This document shows, one piece after another, positions 1 through 6,273 of a stretch of DNA of 6,643 nucleotides. The stretch is taken from assembly GCA_007131465.1 (NCBI GenBank), contig SLQN01000311.1, positions 1 through 6,643 on the forward strand. Reading direction: 5' to 3'. Origin of the DNA: Paracoccaceae bacterium (GTDB taxonomy: Bacteria > Pseudomonadota > Alphaproteobacteria > Rhodobacterales > Rhodobacteraceae). A model generated the notes under the pieces. The model worked only from the letters and a program-made list of their open reading frames with translations. It did not search any database and was not told where the DNA came from. Each line of letters starts with the position of its first letter. Position 1 is the stretch's first letter. Position numbers and translations under genes: made by a program.

Positions 1-138
1 GGCGCGCGCCCGCCCGCGCGTGTGGAAATTCACGCCTGGGGCGATCTGGTCTGGGCGCAGGGTGCGGTTGCGCTGGCACTGGGCACGCTGACCGAAACGC
101 TGCTGGGCCGCAACGCCGCGCGCGGGACTGCCGCGTGA
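1..138 (+). CDS. C-terminal end of a probable ROK-family regulator/sugar kinase (5' end outside window)
   Basis: An open frame runs from the window edge to the TGA at 136-138, giving 45 residues. It contains the stretch VEIHAWGDLVWAQGAVALAL followed by a short helical tail ending in GRNAARGTAA. The pattern of a short strand, then Gly-Asp, then a hydrophobic helix with (A/R)QGA-x-ALAL resembles the extreme C-terminus of ROK proteins (NagC/XylR-type repressors and sugar kinases). No catalytic or DNA-binding part is visible, so repressor and kinase cannot be told apart. ROK regulators often sit beside sugar ABC transporters, and such genes lie further right in the window, which supports the guess. 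The stop overlaps the GTG of the next gene, so the two are probably translationally coupled. The assignment is by eye from a short tail and could be wrong. Confidence 0.45.
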   Translation, partial: GARPPARVEIHAWGDLVWAQGAVALALGTLTETLLGRNAARGTAA

Positions 139-1625
139 GGCGCGCGTTGCTGATGGCCCTGCTGCTCGCGGCGACCCCGGCCCAGCCGCAAGCGCCCCGC
201 TTCACCGACATGCGTGCTGCCATCCCTGCGCATCATTACTCTGGCGGGTGGGAGCATTTCGTGGGCGGCGGCGTGGCGGCGTTTGATTGCAGCGATAACG
301 GCCTGCCCGATCTGTTTCTGGCCGGGGGCACGGACCCGGCGGTGCTGCTGCGCAACCGGGGCGGGATGGTGTTTGACGCGGTCGACATGGGTCTGACGGG
401 TGTCACCGGGGCCTATCCGCTGGATCTGGATGGCGACGGGGTGCTGGATCTGTTCGTGCTGCGCGTCGGGCCGAACGTGGTGCTGCGCGGGCTCGGGGCG
501 TGCCGGTTCGAGGAGGCCACCGAGGCTTTGGGCATTGATCCGGGCGCTGCGTGGTCCACGGCCTTTAGCGCATGGTGGGAACCGGGCGCTGCGCGGCCAA
601 GCCTGTTTGTCGGCAATTATGTGGACCGCGACGCCCCGGACGGCCCGTTTTTTGCCTGCGATGACAACCAGATCCTGCACCCGGATGCGCGCGGCTGGAC
701 CTCCGCGCCTTTCGGGCCGGGGTTTTGTCCCTTGTCGGCGCTGGCGGCGCGCGATGCGCGCGACCGGCCCACGCTGCGCCTGTCCAATGACCGGCATTAC
801 TATGTGCGCGGCGGATATGAACAGATGTGGGATATCGCGGAGGAACGCTTTCTCGGGGCCGAAGATGGCTGGCCGGAGCTGATGCTCTGGGGCATGGGGA
901 TTGCCAGCCGCGATATTACCGGCAACGGTCTGGCCGATGTCTATCTGACCTCGATGGCCGATCAGGTGCTGCAACTGGCCCAGCCTGACGGAACCTACCA
1001 GCCCGCGCCGTTCAGCATGGGCCACACGGCGCACCGGCCTTTTGCGGGGGATGATGGCCGTCCCTCGACCGGATGGCATGCGCAATGGGGCGATGTGAAC
1101 AATAATGGCCGTGCGGACCTGTTCGTGGCCAAGGGCAATGTCGATCAGATGCCCGATCTGGCCATGGCTGACCCGAACAACCTGCTGATGCAGGCGGCGG
1201 ATGGCAGCTTTACCGAAATGGCGCATCGGGCGGGGCTGGCCGATATGGCACGGTCGCGCGGCGCGGCGCTGGTCGATCTGGATGGTGACGGGCGGCTGGA
1301 TCTGGTGGTCGTCAACCGGCGCGCGCCCGCACGCCTGTATCGCAATGAGACCGAAGGCGTGGGCAACTGGCTGGCGGTCGATCTGCGCGGTGGCGGCCCG
1401 AACCGTTTCGCAATCGGGGCGCGGGTAAGTGTTGTCACGACGGCGGGCACGCAATGGCAGGAGATCACGATTGGCGGCGGCCATGCCGGCGGGCAGATGG
1501 TCCCGCTGCATTTCGGGCTGGGGGAGGCGGCGCGCGCGGACGTGCATGTTGTCTGGCCCGACGGGCAGCAGAGCCGCCACAGTGTTGATACGGTCAATCA
1601 GGTCGTCACATTGCGCCTGGACTGA
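135..1625 (+). CDS. Exported FG-GAP/VCBS beta-propeller protein with ASPIC/UnbV C-terminal domain (CRTAC1-like)
   Basis: The product has 496 residues. The GTG start at 135 is preferred because it supplies MRR ahead of a hydrophobic stretch (about residues 4-14) and a plausible signal-peptidase site after PAQPQA (residue 20). An internal ATG at 153 would lose the positive N-region. Five Ca2+-binding FG-GAP/VCBS loops are visible: DCSDNGLPD (51-59), DLDGDGVLD (97-105), DITGNGLAD (260-268), DVNNNGRAD (320-328) and DLDGDGRLD (381-389), as in an integrin-alpha-like propeller. Residues about 411-495 match the ASPIC/UnbV module (NWLAVDLRG, then IGARV, LHFGLGEA and VVWPDG). Between loops 2 and 3 is a long insert (about 110-255). 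Four cysteines (52, 123, 175, 198) all lie in the N-terminal half and could form two disulfides, which fits a periplasmic or secreted location. Family members are mostly of unknown function and are thought to act as Ca2+-stabilised binding scaffolds. The gene overlaps the upstream ROK-like gene by 4 bases and converges on the di-heme peroxidase gene. Confidence 0.9.
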   Translation: MRRALLMALLLAATPAQPQAPRFTDMRAAIPAHHYSGGWEHFVGGGVAAFDCSDNGLPDLFLAGGTDPAVLLRNRGGMVFDAVDMGLTGVTGAYPLDLDGDGVLDLFVLRVGPNVVLRGLGACRFEEATEALGIDPGAAWSTAFSAWWEPGAARPSLFVGNYVDRDAPDGPFFACDDNQILHPDARGWTSAPFGPGFCPLSALAARDARDRPTLRLSNDRHYYVRGGYEQMWDIAEERFLGAEDGWPELMLWGMGIASRDITGNGLADVYLTSMADQVLQLAQPDGTYQPAPFSMGHTAHRPFAGDDGRPSTGWHAQWGDVNNNGRADLFVAKGNVDQMPDLAMADPNNLLMQAADGSFTEMAHRAGLADMARSRGAALVDLDGDGRLDLVVVNRRAPARLYRNETEGVGNWLAVDLRGGGPNRFAIGARVSVVTTAGTQWQEITIGGGHAGGQMVPLHFGLGEAARADVHVVWPDGQQSRHSVDTVNQVVTLRLD

Positions 1626-1646
1626 GGCATGGCGTGACGCCGCGCT

Positions 1647-1675
1647 ATCGGCGGGCCGTCCTGCGGCCTGCCGAT
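1647..1675 (+). terminator. Strong hairpin 3' of the CRTAC1-like gene (possible terminator, no T-run)
   Basis: The arms ATCGGCGGGCCG (1647-1658) and CGGCCTGCCGAT (1664-1675) pair over 12 positions with a single G-T wobble, around the 5-base loop TCCTG. The hairpin begins 21 bases after the stop of the CRTAC1-like gene, where a terminator is expected between convergent genes. Neither strand has a T-run next to the stem. It may therefore be a Rho-assisted or 3'-end-protecting structure, not a classical intrinsic terminator. It could serve both converging transcripts. Confidence 0.45.
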
Positions 1676-1699
1676 CATGGCCAGCGTCATTGCACGCCT

Positions 1700-1728
1700 T
1701 TGGTATCGGAATATGCCGCCTGTATAAA
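1700..1728 (+). promoter_or_regulatory. Candidate sigma70-type promoter in the convergent intergenic gap
   Basis: TTGGTA (1700-1705) and TATAAA (1723-1728) are separated by exactly 17 bases. This matches the -35 consensus TTGACA at 4 of 6 positions and the -10 consensus TATAAT at 5 of 6. The area is a noticeably AT-rich patch in an otherwise GC-rich window. Transcription would start near 1735 and run toward the 3' end of the di-heme peroxidase gene. The product would be a short RNA or an antisense transcript, because no coding frame downstream on this strand looks real. Chance occurrence cannot be excluded. Confidence 0.3.
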
Positions 1729-1804
1729 GTGAAACTGTCCAGCGTGGGACCGGCAGTCCCCGGCCCGCCGACAGCACGGGCCATATCCGCAGCCCGGCAT
1801 CCCG

Positions 1805-3199
1805 TCACGGGTTGGGCACGTCCAGCCCGCTGGGCACAGCGGGCGGGACGGCCAGCCGACCGGCAAGCGCTGGCGGGTCGCTGAGCATGTGCAGAAAGGC
1901 CACCAGATCGGCGATGTCGCTATCGCTGAGCGGGATCGGCGGGGTCTGGACGGCGGCGGCAATGGCGGCGACTTCGGCCGGGTCGTCCATGATCCGCCAA
2001 TCCTCGCCCCCCAGATCGGGCAGAATGGCCTGTGTGCGGTCATAGCGCGAAAGTGCCGCCACCGGATCGGCGTGATCGCGGATGAACGCGTCAAGCGCGG
2101 CATGCGCGCCTGCATGCCCATAAGGTTGCGTCTGCGCGACATTGCGCAGGGATGGGGTGCGGAAGGCGAAGGCATCCGCTTCGCGCCCGGTCACCCGCAT
2201 GCGCCCGGTATCGCGGCGGTGCGATTCAAACCGCGCGGCCTTGCCCGGCCCCAGTTGCGGCACGCCGCGCGCGTGAAATTCGTGGTCGGTCTGGAACGGG
2301 CCGGAATGACAGCCCGCGCAGGTGGCGCGGCCATAGAACAGTTGCAGCCCGCGCATCGCGTCCTCCGGCAAATCCGTCTGCCCGCGCAAAAAGGCGTCAA
2401 ACGGGCTGGTATCGGACCGGAACTCGACCGCGACAAAGGCCGCGATGGCGTCCGAAATATCGGTGAAGGCGATATCCTCGGGCGTGGCGATGTGGTCGTG
2501 CAGCGCGATGAAGCGGGCCGCGTAATCGGGGATTGCGCGCACCCGGTCCGCGATCAGGTCCCATGCCCCGCCCGCGCCTGTGATCCGGCCCTGCCGGACG
2601 GCCTGTGCAATTTCGTTCTCGCTGTAGTGGCCTGCCATCTCGTCGGGGCTGAGCACCGGAAACATGTTCTGCGCCGACAGAAGCGAGGCGAACCCCGCCA
2701 TCATGTCGCCTTCCAGAGGCGTGCGCAGGCCGCCCGCGCGCGACAGGTCCACCTCGATGCGGCCATCATGGAACATGCGGGTAAATTCCTGCGCGCCAAG
2801 GTTCCACAGCGCAGGCGAATTGCGGGGGATGCGCTGTTCGGGCAGATTCTCCGGGTCGGGCACACGCGCCGGGCCAAGGCCGATGCCGCCATCGCCCAAG
2901 CCCAGAGAGACCCCGTCGGATGTGCCGAAGGCAGGGTGGTGGCAGGTCGCACATGCCACCTCGCGGTTGCCCGAGAGGATCGGGTCATAGAACAGGTGCC
3001 AGCCAAGGCGCACAAGGTCTGGCGGATGGTCCGCGAAATCGGCATTGGTGACGGGATCGGGCAAGACGATATCCGCCAGCAAATATGTATGCGCCAGCCC
3101 CAGGACCAGAGCCAGACCCAGCGTGCGCTTTCCAACGCCTCTTTGCATCCTCATCCCGGCACTGTGCCGCATCGGCAAGGGTCCGGCAAGGGGGGGCAT
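1805..3199 (-). CDS. Exported di-heme cytochrome c peroxidase / MauG-like protein
   Basis: The product has 464 residues. The chosen ATG (3197-3199) has the Shine-Dalgarno sequence AGAGGT seven bases upstream. Later ATGs at 3172, 3154 and 3148 lack a well-spaced one. A basic N-region and a hydrophobic segment (about residues 27-42, ending LLA before DIVLPDP) indicate export to the periplasm, either cleaved or as an anchor. There are two c-type heme sites: CATCH at 83-87 and CAGCH at 294-298. Family landmarks in order are LGWHLFYDPILSGN (65-78), RNSPALWNLG (126-135), FHDGR (143-147), FRTPSLRNV (346-354), PYGHAG (359-364) and a C-terminal DIADLVAFLHMLSD. Compared by eye with classical bacterial CCPs, the active-site Gln, Pro and Glu are kept (Q177, P181, E187), with about 23 extra residues before them. 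The distal His is replaced by Leu (L101), the FWDGR bridging Trp by His (H144), and the second-heme Met ligand by His (H376). Such proteins reduce H2O2 or, like MauG and MbnH, oxidise protein residues. The gene lies 40 bases downstream of the SnoaL-like gene. Confidence 0.9.
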   Translation of the reverse strand: MPPLAGPLPMRHSAGMRMQRGVGKRTLGLALVLGLAHTYLLADIVLPDPVTNADFADHPPDLVRLGWHLFYDPILSGNREVACATCHHPAFGTSDGVSLGLGDGGIGLGPARVPDPENLPEQRIPRNSPALWNLGAQEFTRMFHDGRIEVDLSRAGGLRTPLEGDMMAGFASLLSAQNMFPVLSPDEMAGHYSENEIAQAVRQGRITGAGGAWDLIADRVRAIPDYAARFIALHDHIATPEDIAFTDISDAIAAFVAVEFRSDTSPFDAFLRGQTDLPEDAMRGLQLFYGRATCAGCHSGPFQTDHEFHARGVPQLGPGKAARFESHRRDTGRMRVTGREADAFAFRTPSLRNVAQTQPYGHAGAHAALDAFIRDHADPVAALSRYDRTQAILPDLGGEDWRIMDDPAEVAAIAAAVQTPPIPLSDSDIADLVAFLHMLSDPPALAGRLAVPPAVPSGLDVPNP

Positions 3200-3206
3200 A
3201 GCTGTG

Positions 3207-3212
3207 ACCTCT
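3207..3212 (-). promoter_or_regulatory. Ribosome binding site that decides the di-heme protein start
   Basis: On the minus strand AGAGGT (3212 to 3207) is followed by 7 bases and then the ATG at 3199-3197. It is the only well-placed Shine-Dalgarno sequence among the in-frame candidate starts. It lies in the 40-base gap after the SnoaL-like gene stop at 3240, so the frame extending upstream to 3271, inside that gene, is unlikely to be used. Confidence 0.55.
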
Positions 3213-3239
3213 GCCGTGTGGAACTGGTGATCAGCGTCC

Positions 3240-4232
3240 TCAGCCAAGGGAGCTTTGTCGCGCCAGCACATCCAGCCCCTGCATGTTCAGGAAATGCAGC
3301 ATGTCAATGAAGATCCAGTTTTCCGCCAGCCTGTCACCGTCCCGGCGGTAGATATCCACAACGCGCATATCGGCGCGCGGGCCTGCGGGCAGTCCCAGAT
3401 AACCGCCGGTTGGGGTCAGCGACAGATTGGGCCAGCCGAAAAAGCCCCCGTAACTGCCTTCGGCCAGCCGCGCGACATGGCCGTTGAAGGCCCGGTCCTT
3501 CAACTGGGTGCGGAAGGGGCGCTGGTGCTGTTCGATGTAAGCCGCGATGGTGAAAGCCGCGCCAATGCCTTCCGGGCCCCACCAGATCATGTCGTCATGC
3601 CAGTGCTGCGCCAACTCCTCTTCAGGGCCGGAGAACTGGCGATGGTCATTGATCGCGCCGATCATGCGGCAGATCAGATCTAGGGTCTGCGCGCCTTCGG
3701 CCTCTGGCACCTTTTGATGCAAAAGCCCGTCATGCGTGGCAGGCCCCGGCTGGACCAGATGCGCGCCGGTCTGCGCGGGCAGGGGGTGTTGCCCGGCCTG
3801 ACGCATCAGGTGCAAGAGGTCGCAGAAAAAGGCCGTCTCGACGATCTGGCCGCCCTCGACGCGGTGAAATTCCGCATAGCGCAGCATCACGATGCGCCGC
3901 GTGGGCCGCAGCGTGAGGAAGGGCGCAGCGAACAGCGCCATCAGATGGCCCATCGAGACGACCCAGGTCGAGGTGAACCCGTCGATCTGGTTGCGGCCCG
4001 CGAAGAAGATATCCTCGCGCCGCTGCACGCGCGACATGGCGCGCAGGAAGGGCTGCCAGAAGGCGGTCGCCACGGCCTCGGCCCCCTGCTGTTCGTGCCA
4101 GGGATGCATGCCGCGCCAGTGCCAGTCGGGGCTTGTATGCCGGGCAAGTGCGCCCGCGACTGTTTCGGATGTCGCGTCCTTCAGCGCCGCATGATGGGCG
4201 CGGACAAGGGCTTTTTCGGTCTGGAAACTCAT
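3240..4232 (-). CDS. Tandem SnoaL/NTF2-like domain protein (function unknown)
   Basis: The product has 330 residues starting MSFQTEKALV. The ATG at 4230-4232 is chosen because residues added by the upstream in-frame ATG (4313) are proline/arginine-rich and encoded by a repeat-like hairpin. The Shine-Dalgarno sequence is weak (GCAGGCG). Two NTF2/SnoaL-like cone domains are visible, about residues 5-145 and 185-325, joined by a linker rich in Gln, Pro and His. Each domain ends in a matching helix: AFFCDLLHLMRQAGQHPL (134-151) and NWIFIDMLHFLNMQGLDVL (305-323). Each also carries a Trp-rich segment near its start (DWHWRGMHPW at 36-45; MIWWGPEGIG at 215-224). There is no signal peptide, so the protein is probably cytosolic. 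The family includes polyketide cyclases, isomerases and many proteins of unknown activity, and nothing here fixes the reaction. The gene sits 84 bases downstream of an ABC permease and 40 bases upstream of the di-heme gene, suggesting a role in processing an imported compound. That role is inference. Confidence 0.85.
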   Translation of the reverse strand: MSFQTEKALVRAHHAALKDATSETVAGALARHTSPDWHWRGMHPWHEQQGAEAVATAFWQPFLRAMSRVQRREDIFFAGRNQIDGFTSTWVVSMGHLMALFAAPFLTLRPTRRIVMLRYAEFHRVEGGQIVETAFFCDLLHLMRQAGQHPLPAQTGAHLVQPGPATHDGLLHQKVPEAEGAQTLDLICRMIGAINDHRQFSGPEEELAQHWHDDMIWWGPEGIGAAFTIAAYIEQHQRPFRTQLKDRAFNGHVARLAEGSYGGFFGWPNLSLTPTGGYLGLPAGPRADMRVVDIYRRDGDRLAENWIFIDMLHFLNMQGLDVLARQSSLG

Positions 4233-4259
4233 TGCGTGCGCCTGCGAGAGAATGCGAGG

Positions 4260-4310
4260 CCGGGGGTCTTGCCCCCGGACCTTTGGGATATCCGGGTCAG
4301 GATGAAGGGG
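4260..4310 (+). repeat. Probable Rhodobacteraceae-type intergenic repeat: GC hairpin plus GGATAT...GATGAAG tail
   Basis: CCGGGGG (4260-4266) and CCCCCGG (4272-4278) form a perfect 7-bp stem with the loop TCTTG. They are followed on the plus strand by ACCTTTGGGATAT, CCGGGTC and AGGATGAAGGGG. From memory, Rhodobacteraceae genomes carry many intergenic copies of a GC hairpin followed by a CCCGGGATAT(TT) block and a nearby GATGAAG or AGAAG block. This looks like a diverged copy. It fills most of the 84-base gap between the second permease gene and the SnoaL-like gene, 27 bases upstream of the latter's start. It could stabilise or trim the polycistronic mRNA. No T-run follows the stem on the minus strand. 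Confidence 0.5.
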
Positions 4311-4316
4311 CAAGGG

Positions 4317-5195
4317 TCAGCCCTTGACAGCCCCTGCGGTCAGGCCAGAGACGATCTGGCGCTGGAAGAACAGGATCAGCACGAACAGGGGCGCTGTGGC
4401 CGAGATGACAGCCGCGACGGCGAACATGACATTGCCTTCAACCTGGGTGGAGCCAAGGAAGGAGGCGATTTTCGGGATCATGGTCTGGTTCTGCTGGCTG
4501 AGCAGCATCGCGGTCACGGCGAAATCATTATAGGCCAGCAGGAAGCTGAACAGGCCCGTGGTGATGACGCCGGGCCACATGACGGGCACGATGACATGGC
4601 GGAAGGCCTGAAACCGTGTGCAGCCATCCACCATCGCGGATTCGTCAAGATCCTTGGGGATGTTGAGGAAGAAGGAATGCAGCATCCACAGCGTAAAGGG
4701 CTGGTTTATCGCCACCAGAACGATGATGGCGGTCGGCAGATGGCCCCAGACATTCCACTGGAAAAACGGCAGCAGATAGCCCGAAACCAGCGTGATATGC
4801 GGCATGGCGCGAAACACCAGCGCGATCATCAGCAGCCAGAACGTATAGCGAAACCCCGAGCGCGCCAGCGCATACCCGCCCAGCGTGCCGAAGGTGAGCG
4901 AGATGATCACCACGCAGACCACCACGATCATGGTGTTCATCGCCGCGCGCCAGAATTCTTCCTGCACCCAGGCCCCTTCATAGCCCTGCCCTGTGAAGGC
5001 GCTGCCGGTCTGGGCCATCGTGAAGGTGCCGCGCAGCGCATTGCGCCAGTCGGCAAGGCTGAAGAAATCCGCCTGCACCTTGAACGAGCCCCAGAGCGTC
5101 CACAGGAACGGGAAGGCGGCGATCACGACCCACAGGAGCACCAGCGCAGTCGAGACTGTCACCAGTAGGGGCGAGCGGCGGTGTGTTGCGGCCAT
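4317..5195 (-). CDS. Carbohydrate ABC transporter permease, MalG/UgpE-type
   Basis: The product has 292 residues, normal for MalG-like CUT1 permeases. It is an inner-membrane subunit that pairs with the second permease to form the translocation channel. The first membrane segment is about residues 12-33. Further hydrophobic segments lie near 86-110, 117-142, 153-172, 205-228 and 256-277, giving the usual six. The cytoplasmic EAA loop that docks on the ATPase is DESAMVDGCTRFQAFRHVIV (184-203) followed by PVMWPG, with Asp and Ser in place of the first Glu-Ala. The C-terminus QRQIVSGLTAGAVKG is typical of the family. A soluble stretch of about 50 residues (35-84) follows the first segment. The ATG lies 4 bases after the stop of the upstream permease, and its Shine-Dalgarno sequence GGAG (5207 to 5204) is inside that gene's last codons, so translation is probably coupled. 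The substrate cannot be read from the sequence. Confidence 0.95.
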   Translation of the reverse strand: MAATHRRSPLLVTVSTALVLLWVVIAAFPFLWTLWGSFKVQADFFSLADWRNALRGTFTMAQTGSAFTGQGYEGAWVQEEFWRAAMNTMIVVVCVVIISLTFGTLGGYALARSGFRYTFWLLMIALVFRAMPHITLVSGYLLPFFQWNVWGHLPTAIIVLVAINQPFTLWMLHSFFLNIPKDLDESAMVDGCTRFQAFRHVIVPVMWPGVITTGLFSFLLAYNDFAVTAMLLSQQNQTMIPKIASFLGSTQVEGNVMFAVAAVISATAPLFVLILFFQRQIVSGLTAGAVKG

Positions 5196-5199
5196 GCTG

Positions 5200-6228
5200 T
5201 CAGCTCCGTTTGCGGTTGAAATCGCGCCATGTGCGGATCAGCACCGGCGTAAGCAGGACCACGACACCAAGGATGGTCAGCATCGATGTCGTGGCAGCAG
5301 CCCCGAATTGCGCCGCATCGCCGCGCAGGTAGTTGAAGATGTTGTAGCTGAGCGAGGTCGCCTGCGCCTGCGCCTGAAAGCCCACGATCGGCTCGAACAC
5401 GCGGAAATTGTCCATAAGCTGCATCAGCGTGATGAAGACCGCCAGCGGCATCAGATGCGGGATCACCACATAGCGGATGCGCTGCCAGCGGTTGGCCCCG
5501 TCGATCATAGCCGCCTCCAGCGGTTCTTCGGGCACGGTCTGAAGGCCTGCATAGAACACGATGAAGGCAAAGGGCGCGGATGACCAGACGCCATAGACCA
5601 TCAGCATGATCCAGGTCAGCGTGGGCGAGGCCTTGAGCGACAGGGTCGGATCGTTCATCAGCGTTTGCAGCCCTGCGCCCAGCACGCCGCGACTGTCCAC
5701 CATCCAGAACAGGATCAGCGACCCGATCAGCGGCGTCACGATCATGGGCAGCAGCGACACGAAGATGGTTGGCCCGCGAAAGACGCGGGGCAGCGAATTG
5801 ACGCCAAGCGCGATGGCCAGGCCCAGGGTCAGCACCAGCGGTGTCACGACGAAGGTGAAGGTCAGCGTGAAGGCCATCGCGCGCCAGAAGGGCAGGGTCA
5901 TGGCGCGGCGGGTGAAGTCGGCGAAACTGTCCGACCGGTCCCACATCACGCCCAGTTCGCTGAAGGCCAGATGGTTGCGGTCGGTGTAATTGCTCAGGCC
6001 CGCAAAGCGCCCCAGTGGTTTGGCGTCACGCAATTCCTGTGTCGCGGCGCGGTCCACCACGGTTTCCTGCGTGCAGCCGAAGGGGCCGCAATTCTCGACC
6101 GTGCGCAGGACCTGTTCATGTTCGACATGCAGCGACTGGATGAAGACCGACACGACCGGCAGCGCAATGAACAGGATCATCGCCAGCGCCGAAGGGAAGA
6201 TGAACCAGAAGAAGGTGCGGTGTTTCAT
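5200..6228 (-). CDS. Sugar ABC transporter permease, MalF/UgpA-type
   Basis: The product has 342 residues, about 40-50 longer than a typical UgpA-like permease. It is the inner-membrane partner of the MalG-type subunit. The first membrane segment is about residues 6-31. A long periplasmic insert follows (about 32-113), containing the cysteine pair C47 and C52 in ENCGPFGCTQE. More segments lie near 117-143, 152-177, 203-226, 257-280 and 314-333. The EAA loop is clear: EEPLEAAMIDGANRWQRIRY (234-253), then VVIPHLMPL. The ATG at 6226-6228 lies 76 bases after the binding-protein stop, behind a weak Shine-Dalgarno sequence (GGAA, 8 bases upstream). The order binding protein, MalF-type, MalG-type is the usual CUT1 operon order. 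Three tandem hexamers at 5359-5376 encode QAQAQA near residues 285-290. The substrate is unknown; sugar or polyol is the best guess. Confidence 0.95.
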   Translation of the reverse strand: MKHRTFFWFIFPSALAMILFIALPVVSVFIQSLHVEHEQVLRTVENCGPFGCTQETVVDRAATQELRDAKPLGRFAGLSNYTDRNHLAFSELGVMWDRSDSFADFTRRAMTLPFWRAMAFTLTFTFVVTPLVLTLGLAIALGVNSLPRVFRGPTIFVSLLPMIVTPLIGSLILFWMVDSRGVLGAGLQTLMNDPTLSLKASPTLTWIMLMVYGVWSSAPFAFIVFYAGLQTVPEEPLEAAMIDGANRWQRIRYVVIPHLMPLAVFITLMQLMDNFRVFEPIVGFQAQAQATSLSYNIFNYLRGDAAQFGAAATTSMLTILGVVVLLTPVLIRTWRDFNRKRS

Positions 6229-6273
6229 CGCGGCTGTTCCATCCTGTCCGGTTGGCGCTGCATTCAGTTCGGG

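Noticed and set aside
30..1808. A 592-codon open frame on the minus strand opposite the CRTAC1-like gene.
   Set aside because: It is rich in Arg, His, Gln and Pro with no recognisable domain. It mirrors the high-GC third positions of the real gene, which has a clear signal peptide, Ca2+ loops and ASPIC/UnbV domain.
1801..1811. Small inverted repeat CCCG-TCA-CGGG with the di-heme gene stop codon as its loop.
   Set aside because: A 4-bp stem with a 3-base loop is expected by chance at this GC content.
3174..3193. Tandem-like CGGCAAGGG repeats near the start of the di-heme gene.
   Set aside because: It has two imperfect short copies within coding sequence (PLAGPLP) and no sign of a regulatory role.
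1889..3310. A 473-codon open frame on the plus strand opposite the di-heme gene.
   Set aside because: The composition is that of an antisense GC-rich shadow. The opposite strand has two heme motifs and all family landmarks.
4233..4316. TTGCCC and GATATC as a possible minus-strand promoter for the SnoaL-like gene.
   Set aside because: The spacing is only 15 bases, the matches are poor, and GATATC is part of the repeat-like element.
3714..5168. A 484-codon plus-strand frame opposite the SnoaL-like and MalG-type genes.
   Set aside because: It spans two well-supported minus-strand genes and their gap, and its product is His/Asp/Arg/Gln-rich low-complexity antisense sequence.
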